Under the pieces are notes generated by a model that worked only from the letters and a program-made list of their open reading frames with translations, was not told the DNA's origin and did not search any database. From Opisthorchis felineus (Eukaryota > Platyhelminthes > Trematoda > Opisthorchiida > Opisthorchiidae), in the NCBI GenBank assembly GCA_004794785.1, contig SJOL01004766.1:43626-107625 (forward strand): a DNA stretch of 64,000 bases, read 5' to 3'. A program made the position numbers and the translations under genes. How positions within the stretch are numbered: the first letter of the stretch is position 1; each line of letters opens with the position of its first letter. This document shows positions 22,960 through 34,636 of this stretch, piece by piece.

Positions 22960-23329
22960 GGCGGGGAATAGGTGGGTTTTTGTTTGCCGATGCACAATAC
23001 ACCCTCGATGTTGCGAACAAACTTCTTGCAGGCTGCAATACTGATGCTCTTGGAGATATTGGCTACTTCCGGAAGAAGCGCCTCGGAAAACGCATCTGGA
23101 GCAGTCAAAACTTATGCATAGCCATCAAGACTGGAGTGTATCGGGCTGTTGTGCTATCTTCACCACTATAGGACAGTGAAACCTGGATCCTTTATGCACG
23201 GCATATTTGGGTTTTCGACCGATTTCACATGCATTACCCGCTCAATATCTTTCGGATCAAATGGAATGACGGAACCCCTAACAGCGGATTCTTACGAAGA
23301 ACAAAAGCTGTTGGAGTTGAAGCAGTCTA
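22960..23329 (+). mobile_element. LINE reverse transcriptase 3' fragment (left copy)
   Basis: The text KTGVYRAVVL..L.DSETWILYARH..VFDRFHMHY..IFRIKWND..PN..LRRT follows the C-terminal pattern of fluke LINE reverse transcriptases (family VYRA(V)VL.LLYGCETW..., RIWWHD...). It contains a stop and frame changes. It is cut off by the N gap; the right copy shows its continuation to about 27360. Confidence 0.75.
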
Positions 23330-23648
23330 NNNNNNNNNNNNNNNNNNNNNNNNNNNNNNNNNNNNNNNNNNNNNNNNNNNNNNNNNNNNNNNNNNNNNNN
23401 NNNNNNNNNNNNNNNNNNNNNNNNNNNNNNNNNNNNNNNNNNNNNNNNNNNNNNNNNNNNNNNNNNNNNNNNNNNNNNNNNNNNNNNNNNNNNNNNNNNN
23501 NNNNNNNNNNNNNNNNNNNNNNNNNNNNNNNNNNNNNNNNNNNNNNNNNNNNNNNNNNNNNNNNNNNNNNNNNNNNNNNNNNNNNNNNNNNNNNNNNNNN
23601 NNNNNNNNNNNNNNNNNNNNNNNNNNNNNNNNNNNNNNNNNNNNNNNN
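23330..23648. other. Assembly gap, 319 N
   Basis: A run of undefined bases exactly between the two copies of the large direct repeat. Apparent ORFs across it are meaningless. Confidence 0.99.
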
Positions 23649-26600
23649 GTAATGTGAGGAGATTTGGTAATATTCAATAGGGATTTCATCCTATCCAGTC
23701 AACACTGAGAAACCGCGAGGCACTGTACAGCTGTTTCATCCTTGTTGGGAATCATCAACAGTGTGCATCTCACGAAACTCGTAGAGTTTCTAACCCCGTA
23801 ATCTATTAATATGTCCATCGGAGAGAAGGTAAATATCCTGGTACCTGTATTGCACCTGTCGGTTGCCTACTTGAATGTCCACCTTACATTCTTGTGCTGT
23901 TTCGTGACGATCACCGCATAATCCGACGCTGTTCTCAATTAAATATCGATTACCTTGGAAGATGTTCAAATTGTTGGAAGTTGACGTGGTACCAGTCAAA
24001 AAGTATTGCAGATGCTGAGTTGGTTGTGGTCCCTCTGAACTGATTTGAACCGAACACACGCGGAATCCCATACCGCAGATACATAAACGTGATTCAGTGG
24101 CAGATCAATATGGCTAAGATATGATGGGTTCAGTTACTTGGCTTCGCCGGTAGTAACGAAAGTTTCGTGGCAGAACATGAAGCTGGCGTTCAGTGTTTGA
24201 CACCGCTGTCTGGTAGTCAGCACCGTTTGTCAAGGGATAGGAATCTCCGCATTTTAAGCACTTTTTCAAAGATTCTACCCAGAAAGATTAAAAAACACTG
24301 TCAAAGTGCTTAAAGATTATTTTATTGGGAATGAGGAGTCCGCAGTGACACCGAAGATATTATGATCCAGGAACTGAAAAAGTTTGCACATATGGAAACG
24401 TACAATCGGGTTTAAAATGCGAACACTCACAGGAAAACACTTACAACTCAGGTTATTTCCTCTCTATCATTGTTCCTCCAGACTGGCATTCAGCTGATTC
24501 GAGGACAAAGTTATGGCCGAATTTTACAACATTATTTGTTTGCATCTAAGGTATCTGAGTTGGTACTTTCAATAAAGAATTCACCAAAAGTGAATACACG
24601 AGAATTGGAAAAAATCGATAGTTATCAGTTACGAAGATTGATCTGAAACAATCGCTTAATATCACCTCAATATTCTACCACTTGTTACCTCACTCACCTC
24701 ACCTTCAGACATATTCACCACAGAGACCTGAAGTGACATAATTACGGATAAACAACAGGTTTGCTTTTCAATTCACGCTGAAGCGGTCTGGTTGAAAGAA
24801 CGATTTTCTTTAAACTAAGAGAATTCACTGATTATGGTTCTGTTTAAAACGCAGAAGAATAACGCACTTTGACATTTTTTATCTGCAGTTCGGTCACAGG
24901 TGGCTATAACAGTTGTAAAAATCATCTGATTATTGTTATAGAAGAAGGAAAACTTTGTATAACAAATTGTTGGGTCCTAGAACCAGTTAAAATCTTTGAT
25001 GGAGGCCTACTTATTCTGTAACGTGGATGAGTAGTAATCGTAAATTCCGTGTTGCCAACAATATCCAAGTTTATTTACCAATCAGATGTATGACTTACGA
25101 CATGCGCGCCCCATAGCTGTGGGTTTGCAATCTGTTGTCGCAAACAACCAAGGTGAGCACCTTGAATTAGCTGAGTTCATGTCTATCATCTAGATTTATT
25201 CACACCGTACGAAATGGATTTTAAATGTACAACGATAATTGGATGAATCACGATTGTTTACCTTTAAGTACTACACTGGTGAGAACAATCAAATTAGTCC
25301 CTCCAGATGAGGGGTTCTCATGCAAGACATTCAAAAAACGTAATACACAGTTGTTTTACTGTTTTCAGCAAGGATACAATGCCGCTCAGGTTGAATAGTT
25401 CAAAAGGAGGAATTCCTGAAGTAAATCATACTGCAGGATGGTTATCCGGGGCGTCTCAATGAAATTCACAGTGCAGCCAGATCTCAGACAGCCCCGGTTC
25501 ATCCAGCCAGTGAGGTAAATACTTATTCCTTCAGTTCAAAGGTGACCTTATTAGCACCCACGTACTATGCAAGCTCAGTTATACTTTGAAACGTGTCTAT
25601 ACTACAGTCGAGTGACATTTCATACCTATCCTCTCTCTGCACAAGCGTGTGCATCGACCGTCTTGTCTATCTGCCTGTCATGTAGTCTACGGGTTATCCC
25701 GAGGCTGTAGAGACGTCTACGTAAGCAAAACAGACGGATTCCTAGCGAATCGTGCGGCGTAACACACTCCGAAATATATAGTCCAAACGCTGTCAGAAAA
25801 ACCGTCGGGTCAAAGGTCAAATCACAATCCCACATCGTCAACAGCCAGGCATTGTTAGATAATGGCCACCGGATTGACCCGGTCAACTCCCTCCGAATCC
25901 TGCTGTGCAACCCAACCCCAAAAGTTTTAGCGATGAGCAAAGGGCTGCTAATTAGATCAAACCAGCCCAGACTGCGTGTACAGAAACAGTTGGGGCAAAC
26001 TACTTCGTTACCCTGGAATTGATCAGGTGACTTGAAGAAATCGTCCAACCACTATGTGTTCAACATTATTTCTATTCGTTATCAGTATAACCCGCATGTT
26101 TCACTTTCGCGACTGAAAGGAGTGAAACATTCGTTAACATGTCGGCTGTTGATCAGGTTGCTGTTTGTCTGTTGACCGATTTTGGCAAGTGACTTGCCAA
26201 AGTTTCTTCGTTATACGAGGACGCATCATCTGTGGGTAGTTGTTAACATGTCCGCTGCCAGTTCCGGTGAGATGGATAAGGAAGACGCAATGTTCCACAC
26301 AATAATAGTTAGTTTTGAAGGCGTATTGTAGCCTGCGTTGACTAGTACTCAAGGACAATCGATCTTTAGGCATGGTTAGCTGAGCACATACGAAATCGTG
26401 GCATTCCATTTCTAGACCAACTACCTTCTCTCACAAGTGCTGGATATTTTCGCAGTGTCATGGGTTCACGAAAGTTTGGATCCTTGGACAGAGTGAATGT
26501 TGTCCGGACGAAAACGTTAATTTATCGTCGATTCGCAGTGCACAATTGAGTTTGGATAAAATACACTCAACAGACAGTGGGTGCTATTGGGACGACAAGA

Positions 26601-27260
26601 GTGGGAAGGTTCAACAACGATGCACCGGTTCCACCGATGGAGGACTGAACCCCCTTCATTCCTATCGCACATGTTTGTTTGTGGTCTTCTATCTGGCACT
26701 GCCCATGACCAGCAATAAGCGCTTAGTCTTTTCCGGTGGTGGGCAATTTGAACGGTGTAAAGAGTCACTGAGTAATTACACGAGTCTTTGAGGACACCTG
26801 CGGCTGTTTGTCACCATTAGCGATCAACTGATTTAGGACACGGTTGTCTGCATTGCTTCCATGCGAAGCTTGTAGGCACTTTTTTAGGGGGGCGGGGAAT
26901 AGGTGGGTTTTTGTTTGCCGATGCACAATACACCCTCGATGTTGCGAACAAACTTCTTGCAGGCTGCAATACTGATGCTCTTGGAGATATTGGCTACTTC
27001 CGGAAGAAGCGCCTCGGAAAACGCATCTGGAGCAGTCAAAACTTATGCATAGCCATCAAGACTGGAGTGTATCGGGCTGTTGTGCTATCTTCACCACTAT
27101 AGGACAGTGAAACCTGGATCCTTTATGCACGGCATATTTGGGTTTTCGACCGATTTCACATGCATTACCCGCTCAATATCTTTCGGATCAAATGGAATGA
27201 CGGAACCCCTAACAGCGGATTCTTACGAAGAACAAAAGCTGTTGGAGTTGAAGCAGTCTA
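23649..27260 (+). repeat. Large direct repeat, right copy
   Basis: Second copy of 19721-23329, in the same orientation, starting immediately after the gap. Beyond 27260 it continues into sequence that the left copy would show if the gap were filled. Confidence 0.95.
23720..23763 (-). ncRNA. Hammerhead ribozyme motif, duplicate of 19792-19835
   Basis: Same sequence and same C3 change as the left copy, carried along by the large duplication. Confidence 0.6.
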
Positions 27261-27360
27261 ATTTAAAACCAGCTCTACCGGGTTGACCACTTAAAACTGA
27301 CGGCCGAAACTCGGATTCCAAAATAACTTGTTTTCAGTCAGATGAATTATCGGACTTCAA
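26890..27360 (+). mobile_element. LINE reverse transcriptase 3' fragment (right copy)
   Basis: Same fragment as 22960-23329, continuing past 27260 with text readable as YRVDHLKLTAETRIPK, equivalent to the family's RW.GHV.RM...R.P(K/R) block. Stops interrupt it. Family D copy 2 follows directly. Confidence 0.7.
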
Positions 27361-27412
27361 AATCAGAGAAGCGCGAAATTCGCCACTGGGACACCCTTTG
27401 GAGGATTTTAAA

Positions 27413-27700
27413 AACTAAACCGCAAGGTTAATAAAATACCACCATATTATCGATTACCATGTTGACAATGTGTTGACAGGCGATTCTTGGTAAATAATAC
27501 ACGCTTCTGCACAGTAGGAAGGGCGGTATAACACTGAAACTTAGACCAACTGACAGAGGACGCCGGTACCTGAATGTTACTGTTGCCGGCATCCATTGCT
27601 ATGCTATCATGTTTGGTCTTGTTGATGGCTTACAGCAGGTTTCTGCATGCTCGCTTACCGATCTTATTCTCTCGGGTTTACATCGTCACCAAGGGTTTAC
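27413..27700 (+). repeat. Repeat family D, copy 2
   Basis: Counterpart of 18793-19075. It starts within 60 bases of the LINE end, so family D may be that LINE's 3' non-coding part. Confidence 0.5.
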
Positions 27701-28904
27701 TCGCATCTTCACATTCACCCCCGCATAGACTGTCCGTGGCGTTTTAACATAAGCTTGCGTCCAGTGGTTTGGTTGGTGGTTGACCGGCATGTCCGATGCG
27801 GATGCCAATGTTTCACACATATAGTTGGCCTGCCTCAAGTATCATGAATCCCGCCGAATATATAACACCCCATGCTAAGAACCGTTTGGACGCCTGGCAA
27901 TGAATGAAAGGATGGCAAATCATTGTTGTTCGATTTCTACTTCAAAAACTGATCATGGACCTCCCCCTAGAAAAACGCGCGATTCATGTTTTCGTTTTCT
28001 CATGAGCCTTTGTTTAAATGAATGCGATATGTTGCATGAGTTAATTAAACAAGCCTAAACGGAAGTCTTTTAATTAATTTGCCCTTCTCAGCTGTCAGCC
28101 AATCCACTTTATAACGGTTAGTCCGTAATTTAGACCAAGATCTTCTGTTGAGAGGTTAATGCGCTGCTGTTTTATATTCATACTGTACACAATAACGATA
28201 AGTTCATATAACCCCGGATGGTCCTAAATATGTAAACATCACAAGACCAACCACGTGCGAAAAATTTCAAGGTAATGAACGCAGATTGGTTGACTTCGGT
28301 GTGTAACAGTTGGGAATGGTTTAACGGAATAAAGCAAGCAATTGAATGTATTTCTTGTGAGACAAAACCTGCTGCTAAACTGATCACTGATTAGCTGCTA
28401 AAGCGGTTACCCTTGGATGCGACGGTCATTTAGAACAAGTTGTTCAATTTGGTCCTTGGAAGTGCTCTCCATATGGGGGGCAAACCCACCTATAAAACCA
28501 GTTTTGTTCGGTCTATTGAGGTGGAAACGCTAGGGATAAAGGGATATACCTGTGTTCATAGCCTCAAACGGTAAGTTCTCTCGAGCATCATGAAACGTCC
28601 TTGCTACAGTACTTCGCCATATTCGTTGATATATCGGACACCTGTTCTCTCGCGTGATAAACACCTTGAAGTATACTTATATTCAATACATAATAATCGC
28701 GAGTAAGAATAACTTACTGTGGTCTGGACCTTCTGGTAACTTGTTGACTTGAATGGTCAGATTTTGCAGCGAGGTGAAAAAATAAGCGATTTGCTTAATA
28801 TGCCACAAAATTCTCTACAAAACCGATGAGAATTGACTGGCCTTAAAATGGACACGTTACCTAGATGTAGGTGGTTGCGTGATCTGTAGAAGTGACATTC
28901 ATAA
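27701..28904. other. No recognised gene
   Basis: Only short ORFs are present. A GTAAGT site near 28570 has no convincing exon before it. Confidence 0.4.
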
Positions 28905-29135
28905 AAATCCCGTTTTCACACTTCTGTTCTGGCGCAACCATTCTGGTGCATCTACAACTAAGAATGGATGCACTGGAGTCGAGTTTCACTCCCATTGAAC
29001 TTTACTAGCGGTGGCTGGATTCGAACTCTGAACAACACACATACGAGGTGAGCGTGTTACCACTACTCATCAGCCTGCACCTGACGCACTTGAATTATCA
29101 AGACTGAACAGCCGAACGTGCTCGCGCTACCTGAC
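28905..29135 (-). mobile_element. SINE family F, copy 2 (tRNA head plus degenerate hammerhead)
   Basis: On the minus strand: box A-like TGAGTAGTGGTAACACGC, perfect box B GTTCGAATC, then CTAGTAA (from CUGAUGA), AGTTCAATGGGAGT, GAAAC, TCGACTC and CAGTGCATCC. The GAAA half is intact and the CUGAUGA half is mutated. It stands head to head with copy 3 across about 70 bases. Confidence 0.75.
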
Positions 29136-29204
29136 TGGGAAGTTCTGACGGGCGATCTGCACAAACAGGGCAGTTGCTGGATCGTTGTTGGAATCTTTTG
29201 GGCA

Positions 29205-29395
29205 AACCAATCACGTTGCTCAAACGTGGAACTTTCATCTGTTCGCAATTCCAGTTCGCCCAGTATGCGCTGGTGGAGTCGTGCCAACGCGCCTGGTTTG
29301 CATTTCTGATATCAGTAGTTCCGACACCATCACGACCAAGGATCTGCATTGCTGATGAGCTGTAGTGAGAGTGAAACTCGGGTCTAGTGCTTCCT
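29205..29395 (+). mobile_element. SINE family F, copy 3 (tRNA head plus intact hammerhead)
   Basis: The 5' part (CAAACCAATCACGTTGCTC) matches copy 1. Then comes GCGCTGGTGGAGTCGTGCCA as the decayed box A region, a decayed box B, and an intact hammerhead motif at 29346-29390. ORFs across it on both strands are not coding. Confidence 0.75.
29346..29390 (+). ncRNA. Hammerhead ribozyme motif, type I, intact core (family F)
   Basis: Stem I is 29346-29351 with 29385-29390 (GCAUUG / UAGUGC, six pairs, two of them G-U). Core CUGAUGA is 29352-29358. Stem II is 29359-29361 with 29370-29372 (GCU / AGU) closing an 8-base loop. GAAA is 29373-29376. Stem III is 29377-29379 with 29380-29382 (CUC / GGG, no loop), extended by the A-U pair 29376-29383. 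Cleavage would follow C at 29384 (triplet GUC). All invariant residues are present. Known hammerheads in fluke satellites have this plan. Stem II is short and stem III has no loop, so activity may need a dimer. Confidence 0.7.
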
Positions 29396-30710
29396 CCTTT
29401 GACACTGACTCAACAGAATAATGCCGCCAGGACAGGAGGAGGGCTGTTTAAACGAGGGTGCTATGAATATCAAAGACATTGCTTGCATTAGATATCCAGT
29501 ATCTTCATTAAATTTAGAACGCGCGGAAGAATCAGTATCACAGAACAAATCAAAGTGAAACATTTGGACTTCTCCTGTCAACCATCTACCTGCGATCACG
29601 CCCAACGGTAGGTTAGGTTCACGGGTGAGCGTACACACAGTGACCAGAGACGACAATCAGGGTGGGAGTGTATGATGGAAGCGTGGTTCTGAGGTAAACG
29701 TGAGCAGCTTGATCGGCCTTACCATGTTAGAGCAAGGCTGACTATAAATTCTAGTGGTTCACATCGGTCAGTCTTTTATCGCCAACGTAGTGTGTAGGGC
29801 GGCCGTTGTTCTGACAGTCTACAACTCTGAATGATTTCAAAGGGGTAAACCCCTGCCTTCCGATTGTTGCGATAGTTTCAGTTGAGTGTGTGGTTTGCCT
29901 GCCTACACACCTATTGGTTACCGTATGATATTGTGCAACTTTCAATTCTTGCACGTTAATATGCCCTTTTCGTGAAGAGTCGTTAACCGGTTAAATGAAT
30001 GCCTTTCTTCCTGTGATATGCAGGCTACGGTTCTCAACATTCATCCACATTAGTCGCGTGGTTTGTTTGTCATTGAATTCTCGATCGGATTCGTCCCAGA
30101 ATCATTTTACCTACGACCTTAAACTACATCGTCTTCGTCCATCTGTAAGACAGAAGCCTACAGTGACACGAACGCACAACCATGCCTTCATCGCAGTCGA
30201 CAGAGGATTGCAATAACATGGCAAGCGGTGCGCTGTAATTTGAGAACCGTTTGCTTCGGTGGTTGGACAACACACTGAGGGAATGGGAACTTGGACAAAT
30301 AGTTCGACCAGGCGCGGCGATGGGGACAGTATGACAGACAGTTTCCTCATAGAAACTGAAATGTTAGTTAGAATGTTCCCATTCAATACTAGCTAGTGCC
30401 CCGTTACAACTTCGAGAGTGTACCTACCATCCCGACTCAGTATCACTTTTAAGTGGGTTTAAAATCCCTTGTTATGTCGGCCACTGGAAGTTAGGTACTG
30501 GTAGGGCTCTGGAGTGCTCAGATGACAACTAAATTCCCGTCCTCTGTTCTTCTAACTTGATGCAGACCATAGCTGTGGAGGGGTTGGCATGCGAACGACT
30601 TGAGGGCTGTGGTTTGTAGACTGAGTGAAAAACCTTTTGAGGTTCAAATTACTGAACCAGAAAATTTCAATTTTCGATTACTAGTATTGGTTCTCTAGTT
30701 TACTGTGCTC
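29396..30710. other. No recognised gene
   Basis: Short ORFs only (for example 29384-29656 minus, 29995-30216 plus), none with a known motif. Confidence 0.4.
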
Positions 30711-30870
30711 GAGGCAGCTCAGTGGTTACTTACTGACCCATAGATCAGTGGTTCGAACCCAACCTGAGCATCTCGACTTTTCCTGCCTAGGCTGGTAGTA
30801 TCTCAGCCCTTAGTGATTCCTTTGGGATTTATGGCACCTAAAGGTGTTTATATCTGAATAGACTGAGTGA
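30711..30870 (+). mobile_element. SINE family A, copy 4
   Basis: Box A CAGCTCAGTGGTTA and perfect box B GGTTCGAACCC, followed by the body CATCTCGACTTTTCCTGCC and TAGGCTGG, then a diverged 3' end. The left part of the head (TTACTGACCC) is slightly rearranged. Confidence 0.78.
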
Positions 30871-31554
30871 TAAATGCACGACTGGACACTGAACAACCTT
30901 ACACAAATCGGATACTACTGCCTTAAACAAGATAAAAATTGCAATTTTTTGTGGAAAACTAGCGCGATCGGTATGTATCTCTTACCGTGGATTCGTTTTC
31001 AAGAACAGATCCAGGATCTGTTTTCCATGGGTCATAATTTATCGTCTAATGTTCCACATCGATAGCTGTTCTCATAATAACTGTTCTTAAAATGTTTATC
31101 AAAAGTTATTTTTTAATTTATTGTTTGTGATTCATTTTTCCTACTGGTTTCATGACCGGTTTCAGACTGATAATGGCTTTCACAACCAGTGAAAACGGGA
31201 ATTAACTAATGCGTTTGAAACCGAAACGGTGTTCGGAGCAATCTGGGGCTAAACATATATCAAGTCACATGAGTTGAGCGTTCGGCCTCGGTTGATTAAT
31301 CATTGGCCAACTGAGTGGTATGGATTTACTCAATCATTTTAATAGGCAGAGAAAAGGATTCTTTGGGTAAACCACTACAGATGAAACTAGACGAACGATC
31401 AGCTGTCTAAATGCTCTGTAAATTATTCTGAACGGTTCAGCCTGGTTGACCTAGTGAGCAATTTTTACCGAGCAGGTGGGACTCAAACAATTCCCGGACA
31501 TGGCAGCTGAACAGAATATTGGTAGTTCAGTTTGCATTGATGGCCGGTGATTTA
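30871..31554. other. No recognised gene
   Basis: AT-rich, with short ORFs. A CTGATAA..GTGAAAAC word near 31171-31194 recalls a hammerhead core but lacks matching stems. Confidence 0.4.
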
Positions 31555-31620
31555 TTCGCTGAGCTGGGCAAGTTGACTGGGAAAGTTTCATCGCCAGTAG
31601 AGATGACATCATCAGTGTGT
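31555..31620 (-). repeat. Repeat family C, copy 2
   Basis: Minus strand: CTGATGATGTCATC, TCTACT, GGCGATGAAAC, then TTTCCCAGTCAACTTGCCC and AGCTCAGCGAA. The core words are kept; one stem pair is lost. Confidence 0.65.
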
Positions 31621-32080
31621 TGTGAGTTGAAGCGTGTTGAACTGGGAAATGCATGTTGTTGTGCATACACGGATTGATAAGGGTCAACTGACCCAGGTCA
31701 ACTTTGACATATCACAGATCGTTTGGATGGACGTTCTTGTTAGCCCGTTGCTTGGACTATCTTCTTACCACTGGGTGTTCAAATAGCCTTGACAACTTAA
31801 CACTAAGTAACATTGAATCAGCGTCGGTCATCAGACGACGGACCAAGGAACGGGATTAACAGTAGAGACAAACAAAGATGGGGTTACAGTTGGAGAATCG
31901 GAGAATTTGAGTTTCATATCTGCCCCAGCGTCTACCAATCAGAAGGCAGGCGAACAAACAAGCCAGTAGGAATGTCTACCCAAAGGATCAATGATAGTTC
32001 AAGGTGGACCGGTGTCAATACACGCAACAAGCATGCATGTCGAAGCTCAACACAACGCAGTTCGACTAATGAAACATAGA
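31621..32080. other. No recognised gene
   Basis: An 88-codon ORF at 31813-32079 is rich in Arg, Ser, Asn and Thr and has no known motif. Confidence 0.35.
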
Positions 32081-32141
32081 GCATGTCACCTCTAATAGTG
32101 GTGAAACGTTTGCAATCAACTTGCCAATCTCAGCGAACGAA
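32081..32141 (+). repeat. Repeat family C, copy 3
   Basis: ATGTCACC, TCTAATAGT and GGTGAAACG, then TTTGCAATC and CAACTTGCC. The TCACC / GGTGA stem is kept although the loop sequence differs from other copies. Confidence 0.7.
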
Positions 32142-32806
32142 GCAATGACCATTCACAGATGTTTTATTTCCCATTCTTCCTGGAGTCATGCCAAATACCC
32201 CTTGCAGAGCGTGTTCAAGTAAAATACTAGACAGTCGGTATTTGTGAACCCACAACTCTTCTTATGTGTTGGGCTTTGAGCCGCAGAGAAATTTAGTTAA
32301 TCACCTATGAGATGCCGTCAAATCGACCTTTATATATGTATTATGAAGGACAGCTGTATGTCCACAGACTTTTGGTAAACCGTTAAACGTTTCATTGTGT
32401 CTTTCGCTTTTGCAATTTCCAGCTTACTTCAAGCTATGTCATATTGGTTTCGTTTGAGGAATTCCCCCTCGACCGCTTCAGTTGAACAAACTTCTTTACG
32501 CCTCTTTTCCAACCAATGGATAAAGTCTAGTCTGAACTTAGTGCGCTTTCTTGGCAGGATCGGATTCTCGCATACGCGCCTCCTCAATACACCGTCCGGT
32601 TTAGGTCTCATGGTTACACCAAACCAGTGAAACTATCCGTCCACTTCTTCATCATTGTAAGTTTCACGGACGCAGGTGTTCCGATAAGTTGTGCCAATAA
32701 GTCTTCACCAGCTGAGGAGGATGAAACAAAAGCGAATAAGTCTTCGTTGTCCTGGCGATGAAAACATACACATGGCTCAGATGAGTGAGTCTGGTTGTTG
32801 TTGTCT
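32142..32806. other. No recognised gene
   Basis: ORFs overlap on both strands at 32397-32630 and neither is recognised. Confidence 0.35.
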
Positions 32807-32809
32807 TCT

Positions 32810-32877
32810 GCTCGCCAGAGCCTAGCAGTTTGGTTGCAAACGTTCCGCGGCCAACCAAGCTGACATCGTCAGTGCGC
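32810..32877 (-). repeat. Repeat family C, copy 4
   Basis: Minus strand: GCACTGACGATGTCAGC, TTGGTTGG and CCGCGGAACG, then TTTGCAACC and AAACTGC. The stem is degraded. Confidence 0.65.
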
Positions 32878-33098
32878 AATAAGTTTCTGATGTTTCGTAT
32901 TGCGTCGGTGTATAGGAGTGAGTCTGTGAGTGAATGATTGATAGAGTCAGCCTGCGAAAATGAGGGATCACACAGTTTGTACAGGAACAAGTCAGCATAA
33001 ATGAATCCATGTGAGAATCAGTGACCACACAACCGTGTTATCTGGGAGCATGTGTGTCTGAGGTAAATTTTCCCATAGGGTTTGGGTTTTTCTAGGGA

Positions 33099-33177
33099 AT
33101 CATAATCATAATCATCGTCATCATCATCATCGTCATCACCATCATCACCATCATTATCCACCATCAGCACCATCAGT
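33099..33177. repeat. ATC/ATA trinucleotide microsatellite
   Basis: Imperfect CAT/CAT/CGT repeats over about 80 bases. The minus-strand ORF through it gives an Asp-rich chance peptide. Confidence 0.9.
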
Positions 33178-34636
33178 ATAATAATTACGAACAACGATAC
33201 CAACAGCAGACTGTTTCGTTAAATCAAGCCGCATGAGTTTTCAAGGCGTCACCCTATGTTTTGATGGCACCAGTTGCCGACACAACAATGCAAGAATTTG
33301 AATACTGGTGCGCAAGTGTAAAACGACGCAGTGTTTTACACCGGGAATCAGTGTGAGTTCCGGACGAGGCACAAGTTTCTGATAATCAACTTCTATATTG
33401 AAAAATGTTTGGGATCGTCTGGGTAGTCATCGTTTCAGAGAGGTTTGTTAAACCGGTTGTGTACAAAACCTCTCCGAAACAACTTTTATATTCCTAAGCA
33501 TCACGAATTTTTTTGTTGAAAATGCTTAACTGAACTGAGTGAATGGGCAGATTTTTACGGTTAATCAACTAATCTTCCAGTACCCCAGATTTCTCGTGAT
33601 TCACAGTTACGTTGGTGCATGTGCATGGCTGGCTCATAACAAACCTTTTGGAAGACGCTCTGCGCTCCCAGTCCACGTGGCTCTGCATTACAAGTGAACT
33701 CAGGTGAACTCGGGTAGTTTGAATGATTAATAATATGCGATGGCTTTTTTCCAGTTCTTGAGATGAACCCAACTCTCTCAAAGGGATCGTTTTATTCAAA
33801 GCCAAGCTATTCTACTGATCACACACAGAATCACACAGATTATGAGGATGGCGGAACTCAGTCCAAATTAGAGCAAGCGTAGTTTTGTGCCGATCATTTG
33901 GAGAGTTAGTTAATAATCCAAAAGCTGAAATAGAATGACGGAGTGATCTTAGGAGACTTGAAATGCAAAGTCCTGGTATATGTCTGATGTGCTATTTTCA
34001 ACTTTGCTACGTATACTTGGACATGACTTTTCAAGTCCGACGGTTTTAAGATCTCGTCAGTTTTCGAATTACGAGTCCTGGTCTCATCCACAAACGGAGT
34101 TGTATTCACACATCCAGCTCGCATTCATCGATTCATATCTTTTACATCTGTTGATGTATGGGTGGACTGGATCGTCATTTACTGAATTTGCACAGGGAAT
34201 GTTGCGTGAAAAACTTACCACAAGTTATATAGGCATCCCATGTACACATCACTGAAACATGGACAAAATTGGCAAAAACGTCATGGAATGTAACTATCCC
34301 ATGTGTCACGTGACACGCCGTAGCATATTCTGATACCAGGAAGACGGTTCCAGAAATTATAATGTAAGGCAGCCTGAACTTTCTGAAATTGTCTGACAAC
34401 AGAGATAACTTCAGGATGGACTGGTCGCAGGTTTTTTGTTTTACCTCGAATAGGCTGACATGCAATTAGCAGGGTCCTTTCTACTTTTGACTTACGGGTA
34501 CACTGTTTCTCAGTGAAGTTGTCGGCTGAAACTGAATAATCGAAAATGCGGCAAAGCCAGTCTTATTTCAAGAGGAAGCACCAGGTGTTGTTGTGGCAGC
34601 AGTTTGTCAAAATGGCAGTTGATGGTGATTGTGGAG
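33178..34636. other. No recognised gene
   Basis: Short ORFs only. An imperfect inverted pair (GAGAGGTTTGTTAAACC and CAAAACCTCTCC) lies near 33438-33475. Confidence 0.35.

Larger units (their letters stand above)
19721..23329 (+). repeat. Large direct repeat, left copy (about 3.6 kb)
   Basis: Matches 23649-27260 almost base for base. The offset is 3928 at the left and 3931 after a 3-base indel near 19863. About a dozen differences were seen, for example near 19763, 22017, 22133, 22155, 22338, 22354, 22466, 22520 and 22954. The left boundary of the right copy and the right boundary of this copy both touch the N gap. ORFs inside (for example 21695-22117 minus) are the same in both copies and have no recognised domain. 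Confidence 0.95.

Noticed and set aside
23149..23689. ORFs running through the N gap
   Set aside because: They consist mostly of undefined residues.
33018..33203. Minus-strand Asp-rich ORF
   Set aside because: A translated trinucleotide microsatellite.
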